NCBI RefSeq assembly: GCF_000512205.2
Contig: NZ_CP006644.1
Span: 2,164,520 to 2,228,519 of the forward strand
Direction: 5' to 3'
Length of the DNA stretch: 64,000 nucleotides
From: Sphingomonas sanxanigenens DSM 19645 = NX02
GTDB taxonomy: Bacteria; Pseudomonadota; Alphaproteobacteria; Sphingomonadales; Sphingomonadaceae
Position numbers and translations under genes: made by a program. Below are positions 36,695 through 48,327 of the stretch, one piece after another; within the stretch, counting starts at the first letter, position 1; every line of letters begins with the position of its first letter. A model generated the notes under the pieces. That model was not told the origin of the DNA, did not search any database, and saw only the letters and a program-made list of their open reading frames with translations.

Positions 36695-37269
36695 AAGCAC
36701 ATATCATCGTCGATTGCGAAGCATCCGGGCCCTGCCCCGGCTTCGGTGATCTGATCAATTTCGGGGCGGTTGTCGTGGAGCCGGGGCTTGAACGCGGCTT
36801 CCGATCACCGATCATCGCGCCTCTCTGTGATCGCTACGCCGATGGCGCCTATGCATCGATCGGCATGTCACGTGAGGCGCATGTCGCAGCGGCGTCGGTG
36901 ACCTTAGGTGATGCCTTGACCGCCTTCGACGATTGGCTTGTCGAACTCGGCGCCGATCGGCTGATCTTCTGGTCGGACAATCCTGCCTTCGATTGGCAAT
37001 GGATCCACCACGGTTTTCAGGTGGCGGGTCGTGCCAACCCCTTCGGCCATTCAGGGCGACGCATCGGTGACCTGTATGCAGGGCTGAGTGGAAACGCCGG
37101 CAATGTTTCCGGATGGAAGAAGCGGCGGCAGACCGCGCATGATCATGATCCGCTGAACGATGCGAAGGGCAACGCAGAGGCCTTGCTCTCAATCCTCACC
37201 CAATATGATCAACTCAAGGCGCTCTCGATCCCGGCAGGAGCGAAACGCCAGGGAGTGGCAACCGCATGA
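36691..37269 (+). CDS. DEDDh-type 3'-5' exonuclease-like protein
   Basis: A 192-residue protein with an exonuclease fold: Asp8 and Glu10 in VDCEASG, Asp101 in NPAFDWQW, and His152 with Asp157 in the HDHDPLND segment, the DEDDh set that binds two metal ions. It resembles the Rv2179c-like group of small exoribonucleases. Nothing in the catabolic operon requires such activity. It starts with GTG overlapping the hydratase stop and ends in an ATGA overlap with the mutase gene, so it is tightly embedded, and its composition looks lower in G+C than the genes around it. Confidence 0.72.
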   Translation: MKAHIIVDCEASGPCPGFGDLINFGAVVVEPGLERGFRSPIIAPLCDRYADGAYASIGMSREAHVAAASVTLGDALTAFDDWLVELGADRLIFWSDNPAFDWQWIHHGFQVAGRANPFGHSGRRIGDLYAGLSGNAGNVSGWKKRRQTAHDHDPLNDAKGNAEALLSILTQYDQLKALSIPAGAKRQGVATA

Positions 37270-39422
37270 CCGACAAGCCGACCATCGCCGCCTGGGAAGC
37301 CGCCGCCGCCAAGGAGGTGAAGGGCAAGGATCTGACCTGGCAGACACCGGAAGGCATATCCGTCAAACCCTTGTATACGCAGGACGATGTTTCGGTCGAC
37401 CCGGGCCTGCCCGGCTTCGCGCCGTTCACCCGCGGCGTGCGGGCCAGCATGTATGCCGGGCGCCCCTGGACGATCCGGCAATATGCCGGCTTCTCGACCG
37501 CCGAGGAATCCAACGCCTTCTACCGCCGCAACCTCGCGGCCGGGCAGAAGGGCTTGTCGGTCGCGTTCGATCTCGCGACGCACCGCGGCTATGACAGCGA
37601 CCATCCGCGCGTGGTCGGCGACGTCGGCAAGGCCGGGGTCGCGATCGACAGCGTCGAGGACATGAAGATCCTGTTCGACGGCATTCCGCTCGACAAGATG
37701 TCCGTCTCGATGACGATGAACGGCGCGGTGATCCCGATCCTCGCCTTCTTCATCGTCGCCGGCGAGGAACAGGGCGTGCCGACCGCGCAGCTCGACGGGA
37801 CCATCCAGAACGACATCCTCAAGGAGTTCATGGTCCGCAACACCTATATCTATCCGCCCGAACCGAGCATGCGGATAATCTCCGACATTTTCGGATATAC
37901 GTCGCGTAACATGCCGAAATTCAACAGTATTTCGATCTCCGGCTATCACATGCAGGAAGCCGGGGCGACGCAGGTGCAGGAGCTGGCGTTCACGATCGCG
38001 GACGGCGCCGAATATGTCCGCTACGGCGTCGCCTCGGGCCTCGACATCGACAAGTTCGCCGGGCGGCTGAGCTTCTTCTTCGCGATCGGCATGAACTTCT
38101 TCATGGAGATCGCGAAGCTGCGCGCGGCGCGGGTGCTGTGGCACCGGGTGATGACCAATCTCGGCGCGAAGGACGAGCGCTCGAAGATGCTGCGCACGCA
38201 TTGCCAGACCTCGGGCGTGTCGCTGACCGAGCAGGATCCCTACAACAATGTGATCCGCACCACGATCGAGGCGATGGCGGCGATGCTGGGCGGCACCCAG
38301 TCGCTCCACACCAACGCGCTCGACGAGGCGATCGCGCTGCCCACCGACTTCTCCGCCCGGATCGCGCGCAACACGCAGATCGTGATCCAGGAAGAGACGG
38401 GGATGACCAAGGTCGTCGATCCGCTCGGCGGCTCCTATTACATCGAGGCGCTGACGCAGGAGCTGGTCGACAAGGCGTGGGCGATCATCGAGAAGGTCGA
38501 GGCCGATGGCGGCATGGCCAAGGCGGTTGCTGCCGGGTGGCCCAAGGCGATGATCGAGGAAGCCGCGGCGGCGCGCCAGGCGCGGGTCGATCGCGGCGAG
38601 GACGTGATCGTCGGCGTCAACAAATATCGCCTCGCCAACGAGGATCTGCTCGAAACGCTGGAGGTGGACAACAGCAGGGTCCGCGAGGCGCAGATCGCGC
38701 GGATCAACCAGGTGAAGGCGAGCCGCGACGATGCGGCGTGCCGCGCCGCGCTGGATGCGCTGCGCCGGGGGGCCGCCGCGCCATCGAGCATCGAGAACAA
38801 CCTGCTCGCGCTCGCCGTCGACGCCGCGCGTGCGCGCGCGACATTGGGCGAGATTTCCGCGGCGATGGAGGTGAGCTTCGACCGCTACGCCACCGTGCCG
38901 ACGCCTGTGAAGGGCGTCTATGCCGCGCCCTACAAGGATGACAGCCGCTGGCGGCAGGTGGTGGACGGCGTTGCCGCGGTCGAGCGGCGCATGGGCCGCA
39001 AGCCCAGGATCCTCGTCGCCAAGATGGGGCAGGACGGGCATGATCGCGGCGCCAATGTGATCGCCTCGGCGTTCGGCGACATGGGGTTCGAGATCGTTTC
39101 CGGCCCGCTGTTTCAGACACCGGAGGAAACGGTGGTGCTGGCGCTCGACAGCGGTGCCGACGTGGTCGGCGCATCGTCGCTGGCGGCGGGGCACAAGACC
39201 TTGATCCCCGAACTGATCAACCTGCTGCGCGCGCGCGGGCGGCAGGACGTGAAGGTGATCGCCGGCGGGGTGATCCCGCCGCAGGATTATGATTTTCTGC
39301 GTGAGGCCGGCGTGCAGGGCATCTATGGGCCGGGATCCAATGTGGTCGAGTGCGCGGCGGACGTGCTGCGCCTGCTCGGCCACAACATGCCCCCAGCCGA
39401 TTTTGAAGAGGCCGCAGAATGA
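37266..39422 (+). CDS. scpA: Methylmalonyl-CoA mutase
   Basis: A 718-residue adenosylcobalamin enzyme that rearranges (R)-methylmalonyl-CoA to succinyl-CoA. The N-terminal TIM-barrel contains [11 protein letters not shown], the barrel strand [14 protein letters not shown] and the substrate segment [16 protein letters not shown]. The C-terminal B12-binding domain has [10 protein letters not shown], the DxHxxG motif with the cobalt-coordinating His, and [10 protein letters not shown]. It is the single-chain, full-length form. A cognate GTPase chaperone (MeaB) was not found in the window. It overlaps the exonuclease upstream and bioB downstream, both by four bases. Confidence 0.96.
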   Translation: MTDKPTIAAWEAAAAKEVKGKDLTWQTPEGISVKPLYTQDDVSVDPGLPGFAPFTRGVRASMYAGRPWTIRQYAGFSTAEESNAFYRRNLAAGQKGLSVAFDLATHRGYDSDHPRVVGDVGKAGVAIDSVEDMKILFDGIPLDKMSVSMTMNGAVIPILAFFIVAGEEQGVPTAQLDGTIQNDILKEFMVRNTYIYPPEPSMRIISDIFGYTSRNMPKFNSISISGYHMQEAGATQVQELAFTIADGAEYVRYGVASGLDIDKFAGRLSFFFAIGMNFFMEIAKLRAARVLWHRVMTNLGAKDERSKMLRTHCQTSGVSLTEQDPYNNVIRTTIEAMAAMLGGTQSLHTNALDEAIALPTDFSARIARNTQIVIQEETGMTKVVDPLGGSYYIEALTQELVDKAWAIIEKVEADGGMAKAVAAGWPKAMIEEAAAARQARVDRGEDVIVGVNKYRLANEDLLETLEVDNSRVREAQIARINQVKASRDDAACRAALDALRRGAAAPSSIENNLLALAVDAARARATLGEISAAMEVSFDRYATVPTPVKGVYAAPYKDDSRWRQVVDGVAAVERRMGRKPRILVAKMGQDGHDRGANVIASAFGDMGFEIVSGPLFQTPEETVVLALDSGADVVGASSLAAGHKTLIPELINLLRARGRQDVKVIAGGVIPPQDYDFLREAGVQGIYGPGSNVVECAADVLRLLGHNMPPADFEEAAE

Positions 39423-40465
39423 ACCAGTCGCACCCGCACCAGTCCCCCTCCGTCTCGCATGCCGGAGCGGAGGTTCGGAACGACTGGACCCGCGACGAGA
39501 TCGCGGCGCTGTTCGACCTGCCGTTCGACGAACTGATGTTCCGGGCGCAGACCGTCCACCGCGCCAACCATACCGCCGGCGCGGTCCAGCTTTCGACCCT
39601 GCTCTCCATCAAGACCGGCGGCTGCCCGGAGGATTGCGGCTATTGCAACCAGTCCGCGGGGGCCGACACCGATCTCAAGGCGTCGAAGCTGATGGACGTC
39701 CGCGCGGTGCTGCAGTCGGCGGCGCAGGCGAAGGACAATGGCTCGTCGCGCTTCTGCATGGGCGCGGCGTGGCGCAACCCCAAGGATCGCGACATGCCCG
39801 CCATCGTCGAGATGGTGAAGGGCGTGCGCGCGATGGGCATGGAAACCTGCATGACGCTGGGGATGCTGACGCCGGGCCAGGCGGCGCAGCTCAGCGAGGC
39901 CGGGCTCGACTATTACAACCACAATATCGACACGAGCCCCGAGAATTACGGCAACGTCATCACCACGCGGACCTTCCAGGACCGGCTCGACACGCTCGAC
40001 CATGTCCGTAGCGCGGGCATCAATGTCTGTTCGGGCGGCATCGTCGGCATGGGCGAGACCCGCGCCGACCGCGTCGGCTTCATCCATGCGCTGGCGACCT
40101 TGCCGCACCATCCCGAGAGCGTGCCGGTCAACGCGCTGGTGCCGGTGAAGGGCACGGTGCTGGGCGACATGCTGGCCGACACGCCGCTGGCGAAGATCGA
40201 CGAGATCGAGTTCGTCCGCACCGTCGCGGTCGCGCGCATCACCATGCCGCAGTCGATGGTCCGGCTTTCGGCCGGGCGCGAGAGCATGTCGGATTCGACG
40301 CAGGCGCTGTGCTTCATGGCGGGCGCCAATTCCATCTTCACCGGTGACAGGCTGCTGACCACCGCCAATGCCGGCGACAATGCGGATGCCGCCTTGTTCG
40401 CCAGGCTGGGCATCAAGCCCATGGCGGCGGCGGAGCCGATGCGCGTCGCCGAGGCAGCCGAATAG
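39419..40465 (+). CDS. bioB: Biotin synthase
   Basis: A 348-residue radical-SAM enzyme inserting sulfur into dethiobiotin. The radical-SAM cluster cysteines are Cys69, Cys73 and Cys76 in [10 protein letters not shown], followed by YYNHNIDTS and the (2Fe-2S) region around SGRESM and SIFTGD. It overlaps the mutase gene and lies 11 bases before pccA, whose product needs biotin. Other bio genes were not seen in the window, so the last step of biotin synthesis is apparently kept with a main biotin user. Confidence 0.94.
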   Translation: MNQSHPHQSPSVSHAGAEVRNDWTRDEIAALFDLPFDELMFRAQTVHRANHTAGAVQLSTLLSIKTGGCPEDCGYCNQSAGADTDLKASKLMDVRAVLQSAAQAKDNGSSRFCMGAAWRNPKDRDMPAIVEMVKGVRAMGMETCMTLGMLTPGQAAQLSEAGLDYYNHNIDTSPENYGNVITTRTFQDRLDTLDHVRSAGINVCSGGIVGMGETRADRVGFIHALATLPHHPESVPVNALVPVKGTVLGDMLADTPLAKIDEIEFVRTVAVARITMPQSMVRLSAGRESMSDSTQALCFMAGANSIFTGDRLLTTANAGDNADAALFARLGIKPMAAAEPMRVAEAAE

Positions 40466-40476
40466 GGGAGAGAGAC

Positions 40477-42474
<1,998 letters not shown>

Positions 42475-42578
42475 GGGCTGCGACATTCCTCCCCGGCGCC
42501 TTGCTCGGGGAGGCGATGGTCGTTCGCCGCTCATTTCCGTCCCAATATGTCGCGACTTGTGTCCGCGCGCGGTGCCGC

Positions 42579-42596
42579 CCCGCCGTGCGGGTTTTT
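42579..42596 (+). terminator. Intrinsic terminator after pccA
   Basis: A five-pair stem CCCGC-CGT-GCGGG is followed by five T residues. It lies about 105 bases after the pccA stop and before the efflux operon promoter region. The stem is short, so efficiency is uncertain. Confidence 0.55.
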
Positions 42597-42665
42597 CTAT
42601 TAATCATGCATTTTCAGTGGTTTGATCGGCATAGCTCATCAGCCACACTCTGAAACATCTCATAC

Positions 42666-42680
42666 AAATTGCGACAATTT
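42666..42680. promoter_or_regulatory. Small palindrome upstream of the efflux operon
   Basis: Six-base arms AAATTG and CAATTT flank CGA in a locally AT-rich stretch, 79 bases before the NodT-like start. Sites of this size are typical of TetR or MarR repressors. No such regulator gene is adjacent. Confidence 0.4.
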
Positions 42681-42758
42681 TCCTGTTTCTGCCTGCCGCC
42701 GCATTCGCCATCTAGGCGTTGGGCGCTCACTCGTTGCGGCAGGATAACGGACACAAGG

Positions 42759-44174
42759 ATGGGTTTCGGTACGACATCACGGGCGATCGGCGGCGTGCTG
42801 GCGCTGGCGGCGCTGGCCGGCTGCCAGGTGGGGCCGGATTATCGCCCGGCCACAAGCGCCGACCTGGGCGTGCCCGAGCGCTACAGCACGCCGGAGGCCG
42901 ATGCCGCGCGGCCCGAGGATCTGTCGGCATGGTGGACGCGGTTCGACGATCCGGTGATGACCGGGCTGGTCGACCGGGCGCTGTCGGGCAATCTCGACAT
43001 CGCCGCCGCGTTGACCCGGCTGCGGCAGGCGCGCGAGGCGCTGGTCCAGGCGCGCAGCCAATATGCGCCGCTGGTCGGCGGCTCGGCGGGCGCCGGACGC
43101 AATTTCAACTCCGATCTCAACGACAGCAGCAGCTTCTCGGTCGGCGCGGATGCCTCGTGGCAGTTCGACCTGTTCGGCGGCATCGGCCGCTCGGTCGAGG
43201 CCTCGCGCGCCGATCTGGCCGCCAGCGGCTATGACATGGAGGATGTGCGGACGGCGATCGCCGCCGAGGTCGCGCTCAACTATGTCACGGCGCGCGCGGC
43301 GCAGGCGCGGCTCGCGATCGCACGCGATACGCTGGCGACGCAGGACGACAATCTCGAGATCGCCGGTTTCCGGGTGCAGGCCGGGCTGGTCTCCTCGATC
43401 GACGCGGAACAGGCGCGGGCGCAGCGCGCGCAGACCGCGGCGACGATCCCGACGCTCGAACAGAGCTTCGCCAGCGCCGCCAACCGCCTGTCGGTGCTGA
43501 CCGGGCAGGCCCCCGGCGCGGTCGACGGATTGCTGACGGATACACGCGATATTCCGCAGGGGCCCGAGACCATCGCGGTCGGCATCCCCGCAGACACGCT
43601 GCGCCAGCGCCCCGACGTGCAGCGTGCGGAACGCAACCTCGCGGCGGCGACCGCGCGGATCGGCGTGGCGCAGGCGCAGCTTTATCCGCAGCTTGGGCTC
43701 AGCGGCAATGTCGGCACCTCGGCGCTGTCGCTCGGCAGCCTTGCCGATGTCATCACCGGCGGCCTGTTCGCATCGCTCTCGCAATTGATTTTCGACGGCG
43801 GCAATGCGCGCGCGCAGGTGCGCAGCCAGCGCGCCGCGGCCGACGGCGCGTTCGCGACCTACAAGCAGACCGTGCTGACGGGCCTCGAGGAGGTCGAGAA
43901 CGGGCTGGTGGCGCTGCGCACTGCCAAGGCGCGGCAGGCGGCGTTGCGCGTTCAGCGCGATGCGTCGCAGGCGGCGGCGATCTACGCGCGCAGCCAGTAT
44001 CGCGCCGGCCTCACCGATTTCCAGACCCTGCTCGAAGCCGAGCGCTCCCTGCTCTCGGCGCGCGACGGGCTGACGCAGGCGCAATCCGCGCAGGCGCAGG
44101 CGCTCGTCCAACTCTATCTCGCCCTCGGCGGCGGCTGGCAGCCGCTCGCCCCGTCAACCGGAACCGGATCATGA
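42759..44174 (+). CDS. Outer-membrane efflux lipoprotein, NodT/TolC family
   Basis: A 471-residue outer-membrane channel of a tripartite exporter. The signal peptide ends in a lipobox (ALAGC), giving an N-terminal lipid anchor. Two OEP repeats follow, each with long alpha-hairpins; PDVQRAERNLAAATARIGVAQAQLYPQL is typical. ATG 42759 is preferred over a longer in-frame start because it gives the signal peptide. The stop overlaps the adaptor gene start. The RND-associated NodT family usually pairs with RND pumps, but here the partner is a MacB-like ABC transporter. Confidence 0.88.
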   Translation: MGFGTTSRAIGGVLALAALAGCQVGPDYRPATSADLGVPERYSTPEADAARPEDLSAWWTRFDDPVMTGLVDRALSGNLDIAAALTRLRQAREALVQARSQYAPLVGGSAGAGRNFNSDLNDSSSFSVGADASWQFDLFGGIGRSVEASRADLAASGYDMEDVRTAIAAEVALNYVTARAAQARLAIARDTLATQDDNLEIAGFRVQAGLVSSIDAEQARAQRAQTAATIPTLEQSFASAANRLSVLTGQAPGAVDGLLTDTRDIPQGPETIAVGIPADTLRQRPDVQRAERNLAAATARIGVAQAQLYPQLGLSGNVGTSALSLGSLADVITGGLFASLSQLIFDGGNARAQVRSQRAAADGAFATYKQTVLTGLEEVENGLVALRTAKARQAALRVQRDASQAAAIYARSQYRAGLTDFQTLLEAERSLLSARDGLTQAQSAQAQALVQLYLALGGGWQPLAPSTGTGS

Positions 44175-45580
44175 CCGACGCCAACGCACAGACCTCTACC
44201 GGCCAGTCGGTCGACGACTTTCTCGGGGTGAAGCCGCAGCCGAAGTGGCGCAAATGGGCGGTCCGCGGCGCGATCGGCGCGGTGCTGCTGATCCTGCTGT
44301 TCCTGCTTTCGCGCTGCTTCGCCGGTGACGAAGCGCCGCGTTATGCGACGCAGGCGGCGGCGGCGGGCGACCTCACCGTGACCGTCTCCGCCACCGGCAA
44401 CCTCCAGCCGACGGTGCAGGTGGAGGTCGGTTCCGAACTGTCGGGCCTGATCACCGACGTCTATGTCGACAACAATGATCGGGTGAAGAAGGGGCAGGTG
44501 CTCGCCAAGCTCGATCTCGCGCGGCTCGACGATGCGATCGCGCAGAGCCGGGCGCAGGTCCAGTCGGGCCAGGCGCAGATCGCTCAGGCGCAGGCGTCGG
44601 CGCAGCTCGCCCGCGCCAATCTGGCGCGGCTGGAGGAGGTCTCGCGGCTCTCCGGCGGGCGCGTGCCGGCGAAGACCGAGCTCGACAATGCCCGCGCGCA
44701 GCTCGCCCAGGCCAATGCCAGCGTGCGGACCGCGCAGGCGGCGGTGGCGCAAGCCAATGCCGCGCTGTCATCGAACCAGACGCAGCGGTCGCGCGCGTTC
44801 ATCATGTCGCCGGTCAACGGCGTCGTGCTCTCGCGCCAGATCGAGCCCGGCCAGACCGTCGCCGCCTCGTTCAACGCGCCGGTGCTGTTCCAGATCGCCG
44901 AGGATCTCTCGCAGATGGAGCTCGAGGTGAAGGTGGACGAGGCCGATGTCGGCCAGGTGAAGGCGGGGCAGGACGCCAACTTCGCCGTCGATGCCTTTCC
45001 CGGCCGCAACTTCCCGGCGAAGGTGACGCGCGTCGACCTGGGCGCCAATGCCAGCGATTCGACCAGTTCCTCGTCGACCTCGACGAGCTCGACCTCGACC
45101 GTCGTCGCCTATACCGCGGCGCTTTCCGTCTCCAACCCCGACCTGCTGCTGCGGCCGGGCATGACCGCAACCGCAGACATCGTCACCGTCACGAAGAAGA
45201 ACGTCCTGCTCGTGCCCAACGCGGCGCTGCGTTTCCGGCCCGCTGCCGGTGACGGTGCGGCGGCGGGCGGCGGGGGCGGCATCACCGGCGCCATCATGCC
45301 GCGCCGGCCGCGCGGCGGACGCAGCAGCGGTGCCGAACGCTCGGCGACGGTGGGCCGCGGCGCGCAGCAGACGATCTACGTGAAGGGTGAGGACGGGCAG
45401 CCGCGCGCGATCCAGGTGACCACCGGCGACACCAACGGCGCCGTTACCGAGGTGACCGGCGGCGACCTCAAGCCCGGCATGGAGGTGATCACCGGTCAGC
45501 TCGCCGCCGGCGCCGAAGCGCCCGCCCCGGCCGCAGGGCAGGGCGGTGCACGGCGGAGCGGCGGCGGTGGCGGGCGCTGA
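44171..45580 (+). CDS. macA: MacA-like efflux adaptor (membrane fusion protein)
   Basis: A 469-residue adaptor linking the inner-membrane pump to the outer-membrane channel. One membrane helix (about 32-49) is followed by a lipoyl-like half, a long coiled-coil hairpin rich in Ala and Gln (about 120-195), the second lipoyl half (SPVNGVVLSRQIEPGQTV) and beta-barrel domains. A Ser/Thr tract (about residues 298-312) and a Gly-rich C-terminus are unusual. It overlaps the NodT-like gene and is followed five bases later by the ATPase. The symbol is by similarity. Confidence 0.85.
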   Translation: MTDANAQTSTGQSVDDFLGVKPQPKWRKWAVRGAIGAVLLILLFLLSRCFAGDEAPRYATQAAAAGDLTVTVSATGNLQPTVQVEVGSELSGLITDVYVDNNDRVKKGQVLAKLDLARLDDAIAQSRAQVQSGQAQIAQAQASAQLARANLARLEEVSRLSGGRVPAKTELDNARAQLAQANASVRTAQAAVAQANAALSSNQTQRSRAFIMSPVNGVVLSRQIEPGQTVAASFNAPVLFQIAEDLSQMELEVKVDEADVGQVKAGQDANFAVDAFPGRNFPAKVTRVDLGANASDSTSSSSTSTSSTSTVVAYTAALSVSNPDLLLRPGMTATADIVTVTKKNVLLVPNAALRFRPAAGDGAAAGGGGGITGAIMPRRPRGGRSSGAERSATVGRGAQQTIYVKGEDGQPRAIQVTTGDTNGAVTEVTGGDLKPGMEVITGQLAAGAEAPAPAAGQGGARRSGGGGGR

Positions 45581-45584
45581 TCCG

Positions 45585-46313
45585 ATGGCCGAGCCGCTGA
45601 TCCGCCTGCGCGGCGTCACCAAGACCTATGGCGAGGGGCCGACCGCGTTCCAGGCGCTGAAAGGCGTCGACCTCGACATCGCGGCGGGCGATTTCGTCGC
45701 GGTGATGGGGCCTTCGGGGTCGGGCAAGTCGACGACGATGAACATGCTGGGCTGCCTCGACGTGCCCAGCGGCGGCGAATTCCTGTTCCGCGGCGTCCAT
45801 GTCGAGACGCTCGATCGCGACCAGCGCGCGCTGCTGCGGCGCAGATATCTCGGCTTCGTGTTCCAGGGCTTCAACCTGCTCGCGCGCACCACCGCGCTCG
45901 AGAATGTCGAGCTGCCGCTGCTCTATCGCGGCGATGCCAAGCAGGCGCGGCGCGATCTGGCGATGGCGGCGCTCGACAAGGTGGGGCTGAAGGACTGGTG
46001 GGATCACACCCCCGCCGAGCTTTCCGGCGGCCAGCAGCAGCGCGTGGCGATCGCCCGCGCGATCGTGACGCACCCCGATGTGCTGCTTGCCGACGAACCG
46101 ACCGGCAATCTCGATTCCGAGCGATCGGTGGAGATCATGGAATTGCTGACCGATCTCAACCAGAACAGCGGCATCACGGTGCTGATGGTGACGCACGAGC
46201 CGGACATGGCGGCCTTCGCGCATACGATCGTGCACTTCAAGGACGGGCTGGTGGAACGGATCGAGACGCAGTCCCAGTCCCCCTCCCGCTTGCGGGAGGG
46301 AGGGGAGAAGTAA
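45585..46313 (+). CDS. MacB-like ABC transporter ATP-binding protein
   Basis: A 242-residue ATPase of the MacB/LolD group. Walker A is GPSGSGKST (42-50), Q-loop FVFQGFN, signature LSGGQQQR, Walker B VLLADEP, and the His switch THEPD. The permease is a separate gene, unlike fused MacB. The last 13 residues (SQSPSRLREGGEK) are encoded by a palindromic GC-rich element that also supplies the ribosome binding site of the next gene; the functional domain ends before it. Confidence 0.9.
   Translation: MAEPLIRLRGVTKTYGEGPTAFQALKGVDLDIAAGDFVAVMGPSGSGKSTTMNMLGCLDVPSGGEFLFRGVHVETLDRDQRALLRRRYLGFVFQGFNLLARTTALENVELPLLYRGDAKQARRDLAMAALDKVGLKDWWDHTPAELSGGQQQRVAIARAIVTHPDVLLADEPTGNLDSERSVEIMELLTDLNQNSGITVLMVTHEPDMAAFAHTIVHFKDGLVERIETQSQSPSRLREGGEK
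46281..46300. repeat. REP-like palindrome inside the end of the ATPase gene
   Basis: Perfect nine-base arms CCCTCCCGC and GCGGGAGGG flank TT. It encodes part of PSRLREGG at the ATPase C-terminus, and the G-rich run continuing from its right arm provides the Shine-Dalgarno sequence for the permease. I recall this palindrome as a frequent intergenic element in sphingomonad genomes. Confidence 0.6.
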
Positions 46314-46315
46314 CG

Positions 46316-47524
46316 ATGTTCGGTACCACGCTCATCCTCGCGCTCCGCTCGATCCGGCGGCATCTGCTGCGCTCGTTCCTCACCGTGCTCGGCATCGTCA
46401 TCGGCGTCGGCGCGGTGGTGACGATGGTGACGCTCGGCAACGCCACGACCTCGGCGGTGCAGGAACAGATCTCCGCGCTCGGCACCAACATCCTGCAGGT
46501 CCGTCCCGGCCAGGGCTTCGGCCGCGGCGGTGGCGGGCCGCGGCCGCCCGACTTCGATCCGGCGGATATCGATGCGATCGCCAATCAGGTCGCCGGCGTA
46601 ACCGCGGTGGCGCCGCAGGCACAGACCACCGGAACGGCGATCTATGAGGGCGCCAACTGGTCGACGACCGTCAACGGCACGACCTCCGCCTATTTCGAGG
46701 TGCAGCCCTGGCCGCTGACCGAGGGACGGCTGTTCACCCCGGCCGAGGAACAGGCCGGCAAGGCGGTGTGCGTCATCGGATCGACGGTGAGCCGCAACCT
46801 CTTCCGCGGCGGCAGCGCCGTCGGCCAGCGCTTCCGCATCGGCGGGATTTCGTGCGACGTCATCGGCGTGCTTTCGACGCGCGGACAGGCGGGGTTCGGC
46901 GGCGACCAGGACGATATCGTGCTGATGCCGATCAAGGCGGTGCAGCGGCGCTTCACCGGCAATCAGGACATCCGCCTGATCCTCGTCGGCGTCGACGAGG
47001 CCTATTCGACCGCCACGGTGCAGGACAGCCTGACCGACCTGCTGCGCGAGCGGCGCCGGATCAGCGGCGGCAAGCAGGATGATTTCAACATCTTCGACAC
47101 GAAGCAGATCAGCGACACGCTGACGGGGACGACGACGCTGCTGACCCGCATCGTCGCCGCGGTCGCGGCGATCAGCCTGCTGGTGGGCGGCATTGGCATC
47201 ATGAACATCATGCTCGTCTCGGTGACCGAGCGGACGCGCGAGATCGGCATCCGCCTCGCGATCGGCGCGGTCGCGCGCGAGGTGCTGATGCAGTTCCTGG
47301 TCGAGGCGGTGGTGCTGTCCTGCCTGGGCGGCCTTGCCGGGCTGCTGATCGCGCAGCTTGCGATCGCGCTGTTGGCGCCGCTGATGCAGGTAAAATGGAT
47401 GTTCGATGCCCAGATCAACCTGATCGCCTTCGGCATCTCGGCGGCGATCGGCGTGGTGTTCGGTTATTTTCCGGCGCGCCGCGCGGCCGGGCTCAACCCG
47501 ATCGATGCGCTGCGCCACGAATGA
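46316..47524 (+). CDS. MacB-like ABC transporter permease
   Basis: A 402-residue permease with the FtsX/MacB layout: an N-terminal helix (about 20-42), a large MacB-type periplasmic domain (about 55-265, starting GNATTSAVQEQI), and three C-terminal helices (LLVGGIGIMNIMLVSVTERTREIG and following). It would form a mechanotransmission exporter with the separate ATPase, the MacA-like adaptor and the NodT-like channel; MacB-type systems export macrolides, peptides or lipids. Start ATG 46316 has a strong G-rich binding site. A hairpin follows the stop. Confidence 0.9.
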   Translation: MFGTTLILALRSIRRHLLRSFLTVLGIVIGVGAVVTMVTLGNATTSAVQEQISALGTNILQVRPGQGFGRGGGGPRPPDFDPADIDAIANQVAGVTAVAPQAQTTGTAIYEGANWSTTVNGTTSAYFEVQPWPLTEGRLFTPAEEQAGKAVCVIGSTVSRNLFRGGSAVGQRFRIGGISCDVIGVLSTRGQAGFGGDQDDIVLMPIKAVQRRFTGNQDIRLILVGVDEAYSTATVQDSLTDLLRERRRISGGKQDDFNIFDTKQISDTLTGTTTLLTRIVAAVAAISLLVGGIGIMNIMLVSVTERTREIGIRLAIGAVAREVLMQFLVEAVVLSCLGGLAGLLIAQLAIALLAPLMQVKWMFDAQINLIAFGISAAIGVVFGYFPARRAAGLNPIDALRHE

Positions 47525-47617
47525 AGGGCAGGGTAGCGCGCACCGAGACCGAACTGGTGCCCATCCACAGAGGGGGGCGGGGCCTGAGCCGCCACGGCAG
47601 CCGGTGATGAACGGGGA

Positions 47618-47646
47618 AAGGGCGACCCCGCGTGGCAGTCGCCCTT
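47618..47646. terminator. Hairpin between the convergent efflux operon and pyrF
   Basis: Nine-base arms AAGGGCGAC and GTCGCCCTT enclose an 11-base loop. On the plus strand a T-rich run (CTTCGTTT) follows; on the minus strand it lies seven bases after the pyrF stop. It probably ends transcription in both directions. Confidence 0.6.
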
Positions 47647-47652
47647 CTTCGT

Positions 47653-48327
47653 TTACAGCGTCGCTTCGATCGCCCGCGCGGCGAGGTCGGGATCCTCGGC
47701 CTGCGTGATCGGCCGGCCGATGACGAGGATCGACGCGCCATGATCGAGCGCCTTGCGCGGCGTCACGACGCGCTTCTGGTCGCCGACGACACCATCGGCC
47801 GGGCGGACGCCGGGCACCACGAAGAAACCGTCGCGCCACAGCGCTTTGGCCGCCTTCACCTCCTCGCCCGAGCAGACGACGCCGTCGAGCCCGGCTTCGC
47901 GCGCCAGCGCGGTCAGGCGCAGCACCTGGTCGTGCGGATCGCCCTTGATGCCGATCGCGGTGAGATCCTCGCCATCGAGGCTGGTCAGCACCGTCACGGC
48001 GACGACCTTGGTGCCGATCGGTGCCGCGGCCTTGGCGTCTTCCATCATCGCGCGGCCGCCGGCGGCGTGGACGGTGAGGATCGCGGGTTCGAGCGGACGC
48101 AGCGCCTGCACCGCCTTGGCGACGGTGTTGGGGATGTCGTGCAGCTTGAGATCGAGGAAGATCGGCAGGCCGATCGCGGCGATCTCCCGCACGCCGGCAT
48201 GGCCGTTCGCGCAGAAGAATTCGAGGCCCAGCTTGATGCCGCCGACATGGTTGCGAACCTTGGAGGCGATCGCCTTCGCCCGTTCGATGTCCGGCGTATC
48301 CAGCGCGACGTAGACCGGACCCTTCAT
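47653..48327 (-). CDS. pyrF: Orotidine 5'-phosphate decarboxylase
   Basis: A 224-residue TIM-barrel enzyme completing UMP synthesis. The catalytic set is in FLDLKLHDIPNTV (Asp59, Lys61, Asp64). The phosphate-binding end shows VPGVRP and VIGRPIT. It begins inside an ATGA overlap with lapA, an arrangement found in other alphaproteobacteria. The longer open frame to 48471 is a shadow of lapA. Stop codon lies next to a bidirectional hairpin. Confidence 0.95.
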   Translation of the reverse strand: MKGPVYVALDTPDIERAKAIASKVRNHVGGIKLGLEFFCANGHAGVREIAAIGLPIFLDLKLHDIPNTVAKAVQALRPLEPAILTVHAAGGRAMMEDAKAAAPIGTKVVAVTVLTSLDGEDLTAIGIKGDPHDQVLRLTALAREAGLDGVVCSGEEVKAAKALWRDGFFVVPGVRPADGVVGDQKRVVTPRKALDHGASILVIGRPITQAEDPDLAARAIEATL

